A DNA stretch of 64,000 nucleotides from assembly GCA_030063045.1 (NCBI GenBank), contig JAQSEB010000090.1, positions 558,001-622,000 of the forward strand. Reading direction: 5' to 3'. This document shows, piece after piece, positions 11,652 to 21,849 of the stretch. Source of the stretch: Pratylenchus scribneri (lineage: Eukaryota; Nematoda; Chromadorea; Rhabditida; Pratylenchidae). The position numbers were made by a program, and so were the translations under genes. The number at the start of each line of letters is the position of its first letter. Within the stretch, counting starts at the first letter, position 1. The notes beneath the pieces are model-generated. The model did no database searches. It was given only the letters and a program-made list of their open reading frames with translations, and had not been told where the DNA came from.

Positions 11652-12628
11652 TCCTTGGCATGCCATTTGCCGGCGGAGGTGGTGGTGGTGGATTATTATT
11701 ATTACAGAAAAAGGAAATATATATTTTACAAAGAATACCCGAAATTGACAAATTCCGGAATTTAAGAGATATAGTTGCTAACGAATTTTTGAAATTTATT
11801 TCTTGATATCATAGGGATCGAGAATAGGCATGTTAGCATTCTACCGTAAATTTTCTTTTAATATCCCAATTTCTAATAATTCCCCTCTTCGTCTTTGAGG
11901 ACTGATTTCTCCTTGAAAGAGAGTGAATTTTATTCTGTATTTTCTTAGTTCTCTATGGCTATGCAAAATTAGCTATAATTTGTTCAAAAATATTCACAAA
12001 TTTAAGATTTAAACCTAAAATTTTCCCAATTTTTGAGGAGTTAAAAAATAATTCCCCGTGGGGTATTAAAAGGGTATTTACAGTATTTTGAAAAGCGGGG
12101 ACTTTTTATTTCTTTAGACCTAAACCGGTTTAGATTTGCAAATTACTGTCTAAGCCATATTAACATTAAGAAATTTAAATTATTACATTGAAAAATGCTG
12201 AATCGAATGAGCCTATTCGCGAAACTCAGGGCTGCTTAAAAGAAGATATGTTCAAAATAAGAGAGTATTCCAAAATCTTGCTAATTTGAGAACTAAGCCA
12301 ATTTCCAAAATTAACATTTATCGAATTTACCGGATGCCAGCTCGTTGTAGCCAATTTGCCGCCACATGTTGGACGGCTGCCAATTGTGCTGCTCCGAGGC
12401 CATTTAATGGTGCAGATGAAGATGGTTGAACTTCTAGAGCACTAAAAAGAGAAGTTTTTAAATTTTTTTTATTTTTACTAACAATGATGGTGCTCGGAAT
12501 AAACGATAGTTCCCGGATTTAGCGGATTTTAGAAATGCGGCTTCAATTGTTGATGAGGGCAAAAATAATAAATGAAAAGAAAAATTGAAAAATAAAAATA
12601 ATAGTAATAAATTTAAAATTTTTGACAT
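11652..12628 (-). pseudogene. Family-2 secreted protein, interrupted copy
   Basis: Exon 1 (12628-12483) starts MSKILNLLLLFLFF, a signal peptide matching the two full family-2 genes, and ends LFRAPS in phase 2, like FRGPS in the 25573 copy. Exon 2 (12441-12331) is in phase and encodes an Ala/Gln-rich stretch (AAQLAAVQHVAANW). A terminal coding stretch near 11700-11652 has a run of prolines and ends NGMPRIG, like EMPRNG at the end of the 22496 gene. Between them lies an inverted-repeat element and I find no exon that restores the frame; the expected acceptor before the Pro run reads ctg, not cag. Most likely a copy broken by the insertion, though a short alternative product cannot be excluded. 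Confidence 0.55.
11820..12330. mobile_element. Dispersed element X, copy 1
   Basis: About 500 bp shared, in inverted orientation, with 24350-24905: ttccccgtggggtattaaaa, tgaggactgatttctcc, and an internal aaaccggttt and aatcgaatgagcctatt. No coding capacity. It sits inside the broken family-2 gene. Confidence 0.65.
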
Positions 12629-13000
12629 TTTTATTCAAGCAAGCCAATGAAATATTAGAATATAAAAATGACTGAATTTCTTCTTCTTGACAAAATTTAT
12701 ATACATGGATTATTTTTGATCATTTCTGAATAAATTTTTTAAATTTATTTCCCATTTTTGCTGTTCACTCGAAAAGATTTAATAGTTAATAAGTAATAAC
12801 CAAAATTAATTCAGACGAAACCAAATTGCCAATCGATTTTTAATTTTATAAATTTTCGAAAAAATGGAAATATGAAAGAAATTAAAAAATGAATACATTA
12901 TTTAAATAAAATTAACTCATTTTTAAAATTATTTTATTTTTATTTTTATTTCAATTTTATTCTTCATTCTTTCATTCAAACATTTGCCATCATTCCTTTA
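12629..13000 (-). promoter_or_regulatory. Conserved 5' flank of family 2
   Basis: Upstream of the family-2 signal-peptide exon. Similar blocks lie at 25574-26040 and 31933-32345 (tgaatttctttc, ttgacaaaa, tttttgatcatttc, aattaattcag with caaattatc-like text). Presumed promoter region duplicated with the gene. Confidence 0.5.
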
Positions 13001-13017
13001 AAAACAAATAATAAACT

Positions 13018-13213
13018 GCTAATCTGCGAGGATGGATTTTGTTAGATGCCAAAAAATATCTGGCCATAGCATTTTTGGCAAACAAAAAGGCTAAAGGATG
13101 GGATTTTGGAGAAGAAAATTGGATTGGAATATGGCATCCAAGTGGTTTAAAAATTACTGATCCTACATTCATTGAACAAAATAGGAAGAGTAGTAATAAA
13201 AAGGGAGAAAAAA
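13018..13213 (+). pseudogene. Unassigned exon-like ORF fragment
   Basis: An open plus-strand stretch contains AKGWDFGEENWIGIW and ends in Lys/Asn-rich sequence running into the 28-bp repeat. A frame-broken relative lies at 19620-19805 (ggcatccaac, gatcctacatatattga), so it is an old unit-associated fragment. I cannot name a family. Confidence 0.3.
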
Positions 13214-13221
13214 TCGGATGC

Positions 13222-13315
13222 AACATAAAACAGGCGGAATTAGTGCAAAAAAAAACAAAAGACAAATGAAATTAGTGCAAAAACACAAAACAAATGGAAT
13301 TAGTGCAGAATTAGA
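13222..13315. repeat. 28-bp minisatellite, short array
   Basis: About three degenerate copies of the gcggaattagtgcaaaaaca unit, about 450 bp upstream of the next family-1 start codon. Confidence 0.85.
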
Positions 13316-13439
13316 TGAAATACAAAAAAAAAGAGGAATTGGAAGAAACTAAAACTGGTGAAAGTAAGATAAAAATTGCTATTCGGCATCTAATCACTAT
13401 AAAATTTTCAAACTTCATAATTTATTAAAATTCATTTAC

Positions 13440-13760
13440 TTTTATTTTTCATTCTCCTATTTCTTTTTCATTAATGAATCAGACATCATTTTTGGGCAAT
13501 TAAAAATTTTCCGCCGTAATTTTATTAAATCATTCATTCATTTTCACTTTTTTTTCATATATGTATATTTAACTTTATTTTTCATTTTAATCGTTTATTA
13601 TTTTATTATTTAAAAAAATTCGTAATATTCCAATTTTATTAAGCCCTCTTAATCGTTTATTATTTTATTATTAAGAAAATCGTAATATCCCAATTTTATT
13701 AAGCCCCCAAAAACTTCTCTTAATCTTACATAAAATCTATTTGGGATTTTTGTCATCGAA
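13440..13760 (+). promoter_or_regulatory. Conserved 5' flank of family 1
   Basis: Contains tgaatcagacatcatttttg, aaaattttccgccgtaattt, tcattcattcattttcac, and two near-identical tandem copies of the aatcgtttattattttatta...aagccc segment (about 13590-13650 and 13650-13710), so this copy has an internal promoter duplication. Confidence 0.55.
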
Positions 13761-15111
13761 ATGGAACATTTTTCGATCTTTTTTGCCTTCGTTCTGCTGA
13801 TGGCCCTGGGCGTTGTCATGAATGGTATGAAAATATGAATGATGCATTTTTTCTGATTTCTAAATCTAACAGATGCACTTGAATGTGATCGCGAATTTAA
13901 ATCGGAGGTAGATGGTGTCAAGGGTGGCGGAAAACCAGACAAGCAAAGTTGCGAAGTTGGCGTTACCAGCTGCTTCAAATTCCACTGTGAAATGAATACA
14001 CCATATGAAGCAATGAGTATTCAATTTTATAATTTAAACAAATTTATGACTAATTAATATATTTATAAAAAAATTGATTATTCATATAAAATATAATGTA
14101 AATGACGCAAGATTCTATGATGCAAATTTCAAATTATTCTATAAAATAATATGATATAATCTCGAATGTTTTCAGTGTTAATAAAGGCATGTGGCACTTG
14201 CGATCTCGCGCGTAAGATTCTGATGCGTGGTATGGAAGCAAATGGAAACAATAATACCGGTATTGAACAGAGTGATTGCACCTGCGAGGGTAACAATCTT
14301 GAAAATATTGTGTAAAATTGAATAATTTATAGAAAGTGATGCCAAAAATCCAGCCACTACTACACCTACCACGACTACCACGACTACCACTACTTCCCAG
14401 ACCAAAAATTCTGATAATTCCAATGAAAGTGCCAATAGTGCTTCGGGAAGTGTGATTTCGATGTTTATGCTCGGCATTGAGGGTTTGACGCTATCCGCAA
14501 GAATGGAGTTTTTGAATTTTTTAGTCGCTTCGCTCCGCTATTCACTCCGTTCAATCCCATCCTCCGAACCCTAAACCCTAACCCCTAGCCCTAACTGTAT
14601 TTTTGCAGTTCATTTTGCCAAAAATTATATTTCTATATGAGCGCTGCTCTTCTCTTTTAGGGCTAAAAGTCATTCGTCATGACTGAAAGAGACTGAGGAA
14701 ATGCAGCCTTTATATATTAATTTCGCCACCGGTCCGACCGGTCTTACCGGTACTGTTATTAAAATTCCCTCTTTATAGCAGGTTATACCGGTTAATATTT
14801 CCGGTTATACCGGTAAATTCTGTACCAATATTCATGTTTCTTCTCTTTCCATCGAGTGCTGCTCTTTCTCATCGTTCATTGGTTAGATCAAAATCTGAAG
14901 CTGACTGAGGAAATGTCGCATTTAATAGTTCCCATCCCCGATCTGACCTGCTCTAATAATAAAAATGTTATAAAGAATTTATTTTCCAAATTTTTCCAAA
15001 AACTCCATTCTTTCAGATAGTGCCGAGGGTTTTTTAATTGACATATTTTCATATATTAATTTATTTTAAATTTCAAAAGTGTTCATTTCTTTCATCCGTG
15101 TTCGTCATTGA
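13761..15111 (+). CDS. Family-1 Cys-rich secreted protein, Thr-rich
   Basis: Five exons: 13761-13824, 13873-14016, 14176-14289, 14333-14482 and 15080-15111. All junctions are in phase 1, giving 167 aa. Exon 1 is the signal peptide (MEHFSIFFAFVLLMALGVV). Exons 2-3 carry eight cysteines in the family pattern C...C-x6-C-x4-C...C-x2-C...C-x-C (for example CGTC and CTC). Exon 4 is a short Thr/Pro stalk (PTTTTTTT-like, suited to O-glycosylation) followed by a Ser/Asn stretch and a hydrophobic segment that runs into exon 5 (VFISFIRVRH, stop). The last intron holds a 538-bp transposon insertion, but both splice sites survive. Secreted with a C-terminal anchor or GPI signal is an inference. I know no named family; a host-directed effector is possible. 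Confidence 0.78.
14487..15024. mobile_element. hAT-like MITE with 8-bp target duplication
   Basis: The terminal inverted repeats share aagaatggagttttt and ctatc (left gacgctatccg..., right ...cagatagtgcc). They are flanked by a direct 8-bp duplication, gagggttt, at 14479-14486 and 15025-15032. Removing the element and one duplication restores the intron seen in the paralogues (ggag/gttt...). The core contains accctaaaccctaacccct and a ccggttataccggt palindrome. Non-autonomous: no transposase frame. An 8-bp duplication is typical of hAT elements. Confidence 0.85.
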
Positions 15112-15229
15112 ATAAAGGTGGCAAAAGAAGAAGAAGAAGACAAAATAAATGATGGTGCTATTTTCGGGAATTTTCAAATTAATTTTTTTTCTTTTCTCTC
15201 TTTTTCTTTTCATTTTTTTTCAAATTTTT

Positions 15230-15297
15230 GGGCGTAGATGAGAGGAGAATATGTTCCGCCCTTAGAATAAAATTGTTGAAGGAACAATGAATAAAAA
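15230..15297 (+). promoter_or_regulatory. Conserved family-1 3' UTR element, shortened
   Basis: Same block as at 8258, but ctctctgtt after the cgccc is missing. The tgttcc/ggaaca pair and aataaa remain. Confidence 0.65.
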
Positions 15298-15299
15298 TT

Positions 15300-16070
15300 T
15301 CAATGGAATTTGTATTTTTTTAATTTTAAACATTGCATGTGTAATCAAGTTAACTGTGCTCACTCAGCTCAGCCTCTGAGCACAGTCAGATTGGCTCAAT
15401 TAATAATTTTTTTCTCAAAAATATATTTATATATCTATATTATATATTTAATATTTAAATTGATATTTTTTAAAATAAATAAATAACTATAAGAAAATTA
15501 AAAAGTCAGCTCCGGTTGGATTTAATAATCTGTTGGCTTGGCCCATGCATTCCCCAGATCCAATTAATAAAAATTTACTTCAAAATTTATACAAGTTTAA
15601 TATTTTTATTCCGCAATCAGCTTATCAGCATAAAGAAGAAAGCCATAAGTTGAATAACTCGAAATAAAAAACGACAGAAAAAAAGAGATGGATATTAAAA
15701 GAGGGATATCTTTATTGTTTGCCCATCCTTGCTTTCTTCTAATGCATCTTCACAAAGAGCACAAGCAGAAGTATGCAAATTCCAATGATTTGATCAAAAA
15801 ATCCTAAAAAAAAATAACATATTCATTCATATTTTTTTAATTCAAGGATTTTTTCATAATTTTTGATGAGTCAAACAAACAATTAAATTTAAAAAAAAAG
15901 TAAAAATATATGAGATTTTTGTTTGTTTGTGATTAAGAAAATCTTTGATATTATTTTACTGCCATTTTTGCCGTTCGCTTTGTTAACTGGGTTACAAAGG
16001 GAGTTGTTGCAAAATTGGATGTCAACAATTTCGGCATCCATCGCATGGACACCGCAATTACCATACTCTC
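15300..16070. other. Intergenic, possible orphan minus exon
   Basis: Mostly unassigned. On the minus strand a short open stretch about 15806-15738 follows a tttttag acceptor and encodes FDQIIGICILLLVLFVKMH with a stop, a hydrophobic terminal exon without a recognisable partner. A plus-strand frame near 15923-16080 runs into the minisatellite and is not convincing. Confidence 0.25.
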
Positions 16071-16072
16071 AG

Positions 16073-16410
16073 GCGAAATTAGTGCAAAAACACAAAACAG
16101 GCGGATTTAAATGAAACACAAAACAGGCTAAATTTATAGAAAAATATAAAACAAACGGAATTATTGTAAAAACACAAAACAGGCTAAATTTATAGAAAAA
16201 TATAAAACAAACGGAATTATTGTAAAAACACAAAACAGGCTAAATTTATAGAAAAACATAAAACAAACGGAATTATTGTAAAAACACAAAACAGGCTAAA
16301 TTTATAGAAAAACATAAAACAAACGGAATTATTGTAAAAACACAAAACAGGCTAAATTTATAGAAAAACATAAAACAAACGGAATTATTGTAAAAACACA
16401 AAACACACGG
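16073..16410. repeat. 56-bp minisatellite (dimer of 28-bp unit)
   Basis: Five copies spaced 56 bp (aggcta at 16125, 16181, 16237). Each is made of a gctaaatttatagaaaaa half and an aacggaattattgtaaaaac half, both derived from the 28-bp unit at 8735-9800. It lies about 320 bp upstream of the next family-1 gene. Confidence 0.9.
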
Positions 16411-16444
16411 AACTAAGATAAAATTGGCAACTGTATTCACTATA

Positions 16445-16729
16445 AAATTTTCAAATTTGATAAATTTATTTTAATTCATTTGCTTTTACTTTTTATTTTC
16501 GTATTTCTCTCTCTATTGGATGAATCAGACTTCATTTTTGGGCAATTAAAAATTTTCCGCCGTAATTTTATTGAATCATTCATTCATTTTCATTTTTTAT
16601 CATTCATTTTTACTTATTTTTCATTTTAATAGTTTATTATTAAAAAATTCTTAATATCCCAATTTTATTAAGCCCTCAAAAACTTCTCTATAACTTCCAT
16701 AAATTCTATTTGAGATTATCGACAACCAA
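16445..16729 (+). promoter_or_regulatory. Conserved 5' flank of family 1
   Basis: Same ordered blocks as at 13440-13760: atgaatcagac, gcaattaaaaattttccgcc, tcattcattcattttca, aatatcccaattttattaag, then the start codon. Confidence 0.55.
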
Positions 16730-17483
16730 ATGAAGCAATTTTCGATCATTTTTGCCTTCATTCTACTGATGGCCCTGGGCGTTGTCTTGAATGGTATGAA
16801 AATTTAAATTGTATTCACACAATGTTAAATCACAAAAATCCGGATTTATATGATTTAATAAATTAAAATTTTTTCAAAAATGAATTTATTGTGCCCAAAC
16901 TAAATTATTGATTTTTAAGAAGCAGCATTGGAATGCGAGACCGAATCTAAATCGAATATTAACGGAGTAAAGGAAGAAGATAAAGATGGTAAAGAAACTT
17001 GCGGGCCATTAGTGATGAAATGCTTCAAATTCAAATGCGAGGCGGGTGCTAACAAGAGTAAATAATATGAAAATATGCAAATTCTGATTTATATTTTTAT
17101 TCAGTGAAAGCCAAGGGATGCGGCACTTGCCTTGATCTCTATTTTTTGATGAGCAGAAAAGGTGTACCCAAATATGAATTGGATAAGGCTGGATGCAAGT
17201 GCGAAGAGGGTAATATCATTCATCACGAATTTTTAATTAAATTTTTTAAGAAAATGCCAAAAATACAGACAAACCTAATCCGGACAATGGCAAACCGAAA
17301 CCGGCGGACAATGGAAAATCTAATGAGAAAGTCAAAAGTACCGATTCCGAAAGTGACAATGGCTCTTTTGGGCGTATGATTTCCATCATGGCGATTGGCA
17401 TCGGAGGTTTAACAATTTCAAAATACCTAATTAAATTTCAATTTTAAACAGTGTTCGCCTCCTTCATGCTTGTTCTTCATTGA
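16730..17483 (+). CDS. Family-1 Cys-rich secreted protein, short PK stalk
   Basis: Exons 16730-16793, 16920-17057, 17105-17209, 17251-17406 and 17452-17483, all phase 1, encode 164 aa. The signal peptide MKQFSIIFAFILLMALGVV is followed by the eight-Cys region (CGPLVMKCFKFKC in exon 2, CGTC and CKC in exon 3). A short Pro/Lys/Asn stalk (KPNPDNGKPKPADNGK) and an acidic Ser/Asp stretch lead to the hydrophobic end MISIMAIGIGVFASFMLVLH. Sibling of 20169-21320, sharing exon 1 and the C-terminus almost exactly but with only about two stalk repeats. The 3' side (17.4-18.7 kb) is a segmental duplicate of 21.2-22.7 kb. Function unknown; secreted and probably membrane- or GPI-anchored. Confidence 0.8.
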
Positions 17484-17607
17484 GGTGGAGGCCAAGAAGA
17501 AGAAGAAGGCAAAGAAATGAAAATGCCTATTGAATGTTGATTTTTCATTTTCGGGGGTTTTATTCAATTAATTTTTGTTCTGTCTTTTCTTTTTTTCTTT
17601 TAATTTT

Positions 17608-17683
17608 GGGCGTAGATGAGAGGAGAATATGTTCCACCCTCTCTGTTAGAATTCAAATGTTGAAGGAACAATGGAATAAAATT
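17608..17683 (+). promoter_or_regulatory. Conserved family-1 3' UTR element
   Basis: gggcgtagatgagaggagaa block with tgttcc/ggaaca and an aataaa signal. One base change (ccaccc for ccgccc) is shared with the copy at 21449. Confidence 0.7.
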
Positions 17684-18024
17684 TAAAAATTACTGAATTT
17701 ATTTTTTTCAGTGTACTGTGTAATGTATAATTAAAAAAGATTTAGGGGCTTTAAATCTTTCAAGCCTTAAAATTTGAATTTAAAAAAAGTTAAGAGAAGA
17801 TATTTGTTTCAATTTGGATTGAAAGAAATTGAAACTAAAATATTTCGGAGAAATTGAGTCTGGTGGGACGAAGAGATAAATTATATAATTCTGTGAACTA
17901 CCAATTTCGAAGAACAATTTTGTTGTGATTTCAGGAATATAATTAGGGGAAAAAGGTGTGAAAACAAAAAGTATTCTGCTCTTGATGTGATGTGAAATTA
18001 AAATTTCGATAAGACTGAAAAATG

Positions 18025-18475
18025 TGTTTTTGTTTAGAATGCATTTTCGATTAACTAAGAATAATGTGTTTTCAATTAACTAAGAAAAATGTGTTTTCGA
18101 TTAACTAAGAAAAATGTGTTTTCGATTAATTAAGAAAAATGTGTTTTCGATTAGCTAAGAAAAATGTGTTTTCGATTAACTAAGAAAAATGTGTTTTCGA
18201 TTAATTAAGAAAAATGTGTTTTCGATTAACTAAGAAAATGTGTTTTCGATTAACTAAGAAAATGTGTTTTCGATTAACTAAGAAAAATGTATTTTCGATT
18301 AGCTAAGAAAAATGTGTTTTCGATTAACTAAGAAAAATGTGTTTTCGATTAATTAAGAAAAATGTGTTTTCGAATAACTAAGAAAATGTGTTTTCGATTA
18401 ACTAAGAAAAATGTGTTTTCCATTAACTAAAAAAATTTTTTCGATTAATTAACAAAATGTGCTTTCGATTAGAAA
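18025..18475. repeat. 25-bp minisatellite, array 1
   Basis: About eighteen copies of a 25-bp unit containing tgtgttttcgattaactaag, with scattered single-base variants. The same unit forms arrays at 21850-22425 and 45045-45390. Confidence 0.95.
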
Positions 18476-18551
18476 ATTACTTTATAATTGTTTAAAAATT
18501 GAATGAACATTTTAGTATAATATATAGAAAATATTAATGTCAATTTATTCA

Positions 18552-18730
18552 TCATCCATTTCTTGGCATTTCGCCATTTTCCAAGACTGCCAATGCTAAA
18601 CCGGGTTGACGCATATTTCTCATTGATTTCCAATTTTTTAATTTCTTCGCTGCTAACAAAGGAGAAACCGCAATTCCCTCTCCGATTAATTCGGCTCCCA
18701 ATCCCACAGCAAAGCCTATGCAAAAAATAA
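18552..18730 (-). pseudogene. Family-2 3' exon relic
   Basis: The last about 55 codons match the end of the gene at 25573-22496 (IGEGIAVSPLLAAKKLKNW ... EMPRNG, stop). Upstream the match stops near 18717 and runs into unrelated sequence that abuts a family-1 relic on the other strand. A leftover of the segmental duplication with no 5' part in the window. Confidence 0.7.
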
Positions 18731-18774
18731 AGGCAAAAATAATGGAAGTCCACTGCGTTCATCATTTGGCCCAA

Positions 18775-18878
18775 TTTTTTCCATCATGGTGATTGTCATT
18801 GGAGGTTTTTGCCACTCAAATATTTATTAACTTTCTTTTCAATTAGTGTTCGCCTCATTTATGGTTGTTCGCTATTGA
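18775..18878 (+). pseudogene. Family-1 3' end relic
   Basis: Encodes FSIMVIVIG, a gtttttg donor, an intron, then the final exon 18847-18878 (VFASFMVVRY, stop), all in the family-1 arrangement, followed by the 3' UTR block. No signal-peptide or Cys exons precede it; the sequence before it is the family-2 relic. Confidence 0.7.
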
Positions 18879-18988
18879 GTTGAAGGCTGCGAAGAAGAAG
18901 AAGGCAAAAATGAAGCCTGTTGATTTCATTTTCGAGGGTTTAATTAAATTAATTCCTATTCTGTCTTTTGTTTTTCATCTTATCTTAT

Positions 18989-19065
18989 GGGATTAGTTCA
19001 GAGAGGAGAAAATGTTCCGCCCTCTATGTTAGAATAAAATTGTTGAAGGAACAGTGAATAAAAAT
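18989..19065 (+). promoter_or_regulatory. Family-1 3' UTR element after a relic gene
   Basis: ggattagttcagagaggaga block with tgttcc/ggaaca and aataaa kept, although the gene upstream is broken. The initial ggg(c)g pairing partner is altered here. Confidence 0.6.
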
Positions 19066-19899
19066 TTCAATTAAATTTTTTATATATTTATTTTCATAAT
19101 ATATTTTTCGAATATCGAGTTAAAAATCTTTGTGGTCGAAATTTTTCCCAGCATTAAAAATTGAAATAAATATTTTCCGGCAAAATTCTTCTCAATTACA
19201 ATTGAAATTTGAAAATGAAAGTAACAATTTTTGAAGGAAGGAGCGTAATGGAACTTAACAAATTTTGATCAAAATTTTGAAATTGGAGCCTATCTATAAT
19301 AGGAAATATTATTTATTCAGATTATCAAAAAATACACACTGAAGCTAGAACAATGTTCAAAAATAAATTCGACTTTAATTATTGTATTCCATTACAGTTG
19401 GCAGATTTATTAAAATATTTGGAGGCATTTCCGCTAATTTCACAATTTGTTCAAGACAAAAAAGAGACCCTGTATATCGAATTCAAATATTCAATCAGTT
19501 TGAATTTCGTTGTGGTTCTCAATTCTCAAATCCGGATTTTTCTTTTTTTTGCCTCTATCAAATCGTTCCTTGAATCCTTTAAACATTTTGTATTTCTTTG
19601 TTCAACCTTTACTCATTTGCCATTCGTGTTTTAAATATAATTATAATCTGCTGATTTATGAGGATTTGGTAGAGGCGAAAAATTTAGGATCAAACTATTT
19701 TGTAAAGGGTTTAAGAATCTAATTTTTGGTCGGGGATTTCGATTGAAATTTGGAATGAGGCATCCAACTGTTGGTTTAACAAAATTACCGATCCTACATA
19801 TATTGACAGGCTTAATTAATGCAGAAACACAAAAATGAGGAATTAAGATAAAATTGACCAGCATCTACTCATTCAAAAATTTTCAATTTTATAATATAA
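19066..19899. other. Spacer with decayed fragments
   Basis: No intact gene. 19620-19805 is a decayed relative of the ORF fragment at 13018-13213, and 19805-19845 holds one worn copy of the 28-bp repeat. The plus-strand frame near 19353-19634 has no supporting features. Confidence 0.4.
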
Positions 19900-20168
19900 A
19901 TTCAAATTTATTTGCTCTTGCTTTGATTTTGCTATTTCCCTCTTTTTTATTTTGAATGAATCAGACATCATTTTTGGGCAATTAAAAATTTTTCGCCGTA
20001 ATTTTATTGAATCATTCATTCATTTTCACTTTTTTATCATTCATTTTTACTTTGTTTTTCATTTTAACAGTTTATTATTAAAAAATTCGTTATATCCCAA
20101 ATTTTATTAAGCCCTCAAAAACTTCTCTAAAACTTTCATAAAATCTATTTGGGATTTTTGTCATCGAA
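19900..20168 (+). promoter_or_regulatory. Conserved 5' flank of family 1
   Basis: gaatgaatcagacatcattt, ggcaattaaaaatttttcgc, tcattcattcattttcac and ttattaagccctcaaaaact in the same order as the other copies, ending at the start codon. Confidence 0.55.
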
Positions 20169-21320
20169 ATGAAGCATTTTTCGATCTTTTTTACCTTCAT
20201 TCTGCTGATGGCTATGGGCGTTGTCATGAATGGTATGGAAACATGAATTGGATTTTAAAATGAGCTAAATTAATAAAATCAAAATTTTTTAATGATATAA
20301 TTAATTTTAGAAAAATTATTTTCCATGTTTTTACCTATTTTTTTTCTTTTCTATCTTTTAAGAAATTTGTATAAATAAATTGAAAAATGTCCTACTAAAA
20401 TTATACATTTTTTTGTTACATTTCCCATAAATATTTTTTCTGATTTTTATATCTAAACTGATCATTAATGAATAATTAATTAAATACTAATATAATTGAA
20501 TTTTTCAGAAGCTATTGAATTTGAATGCGATTCCGGACTTAAATCGGAGTTAAATGGTGAAAAGGGAAAAGATGACTTTGATGAGCATAAAGTAACCTGC
20601 GGACCAGGCGTTATGAAATGCACCAAATTGAAGTGCGATACGGAAAATTTCAAGAGTAATAAATTTGAAATAAATCTAAAAATTCACTGATGAATTTTAG
20701 TGGAAACTAAAGGCTGCGGCAGGTGCTATAATGCTTGGTTTGAAATTGTCAAAGCATCTGGACTCACCCAGTCCCAACTTAAACAGCAGCTTGGATGCAC
20801 CTGCGAAGGTATAAAAACCAAGAGAATATTTGTTAAAATGGAATTTTTAGAAAGTGATGCCAAAAATCCAGACATGCCTAAACCGAATCCGGACGAGGGT
20901 AAACCGAAGCCGGACGAGCCTAAACCTAATCCGGACGAGGGTAAACCGAAACCGGACGAGCCCAAACCTAATCCGGACGAGGGTAAACCGAAGCCAGAGG
21001 AGCCCAAACCTAATCCGGACGAGGGTAAACCGAAGCCGGAGGAGCCCAAACCTAATCCGGACGAGGGTAAACCGAAGCCAAACGAGCCTAAACCTAATCC
21101 GGACAATGGCAAACCGAAGCCGGACAGTGGTAAACCGAAACCGGATGAGGATAAACCCAAGCAAAAGGCCAAAACTTCCGATTCCGAAAGTGACAATGGC
21201 TCATTCGGTCGTATGATTTCCATCATGGTGATTGGCATCGGAGGTTTAACAATTTTAAAATATTTTTTTAAATTTCTATTTTAAACAGTGTTCGCCTCCT
21301 TCATTCTTATTCTTCATTGA
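20169..21320 (+). CDS. Family-1 Cys-rich secreted protein, long repeat stalk
   Basis: Exons 20169-20232, 20509-20655, 20701-20808, 20851-21243 and 21289-21320, all phase 1, encode 247 aa. The signal peptide (MKHFSIFFTFILLMAMGVV) is followed by eight cysteines (CGPGVMKCTKLKC; CGRC; CTC). Exon 4 is an extended Pro/Lys/Asp stalk of about six 14-residue repeats of the type KPNPDEGKPKPDEP, then KTSDSESDNGS and the hydrophobic end MISIMVIGIGVFASFILILH. The regular charged-proline stalk suggests a rigid spacer holding a Cys-rich head away from a membrane (inference). Overlapping frames on both strands are shadows of the 42-bp repeat. No named homologue recognised; nematode surface or effector protein are both possible. 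Confidence 0.82.
20877..21150 (+). repeat. 42-bp coding minisatellite in stalk exon
   Basis: In-frame units of 42 bp (14 codons) containing cctaatccggacgagggtaa and ccgaagccggacgagcc. The sibling at 17251-17406 has only one or two, so copy number has changed since duplication. Confidence 0.92.
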
Positions 21321-21448
21321 AGTGGGGGCCAGGAAGATGAAAGAAGAAGGCAGAGAAATGAAAATGCCTATTGAAAGTTGATTTTTCATTTTCGGGGGTT
21401 TTATTCAATTAATTTTTGTTCTGTCTTTTCTTTTTTTCTTTTAATTTT

Positions 21449-21525
21449 GGGCGTAGATGAGAGGAGAATATGTTCCACCCTCTCTGTTAGAATTCAAATG
21501 TTGAAGGAACAATGGAATAAAATTT
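21449..21525 (+). promoter_or_regulatory. Conserved family-1 3' UTR element
   Basis: Identical over most of its length to the copy at 17608, including ccaccc and gaattcaaatgttgaaggaa, with tgttcc/ggaaca and aataaa. Confidence 0.7.
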
Positions 21526-21849
21526 AAATTTTATTGAATTTATTTTTTTCAGTGTACTGTGTAATGTATAATTGAAAATGATTTAGGGGCTCCTTAAAAT
21601 TTGAATTTAAAAAACTTAAGAGAAGATATTTGTTTCAATTTGGATTGAAAGAAATTGAAACTAAATATTTCGGAGAAAAGGAGTCTGATGGGACGAACAG
21701 ATAAATTATATAATTCTGTGAACTACCAATTTCGAAGAACATTTTTGTTTCGATTTTAGGGATATAATTAGGGGAAAAAGGTGTGAAAACAAAAAGTATT
21801 CTGCTCTTGATGTGATGTGAAATTAAAATTTCAATAAGACTAAAAAATG

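Noticed and set aside
20726..21238. Gly/Leu/Ser-rich minus-strand and Arg/Asn-rich plus-strand frames
   Set aside because: Shadows of the 42-bp coding repeat in the family-1 stalk exon.
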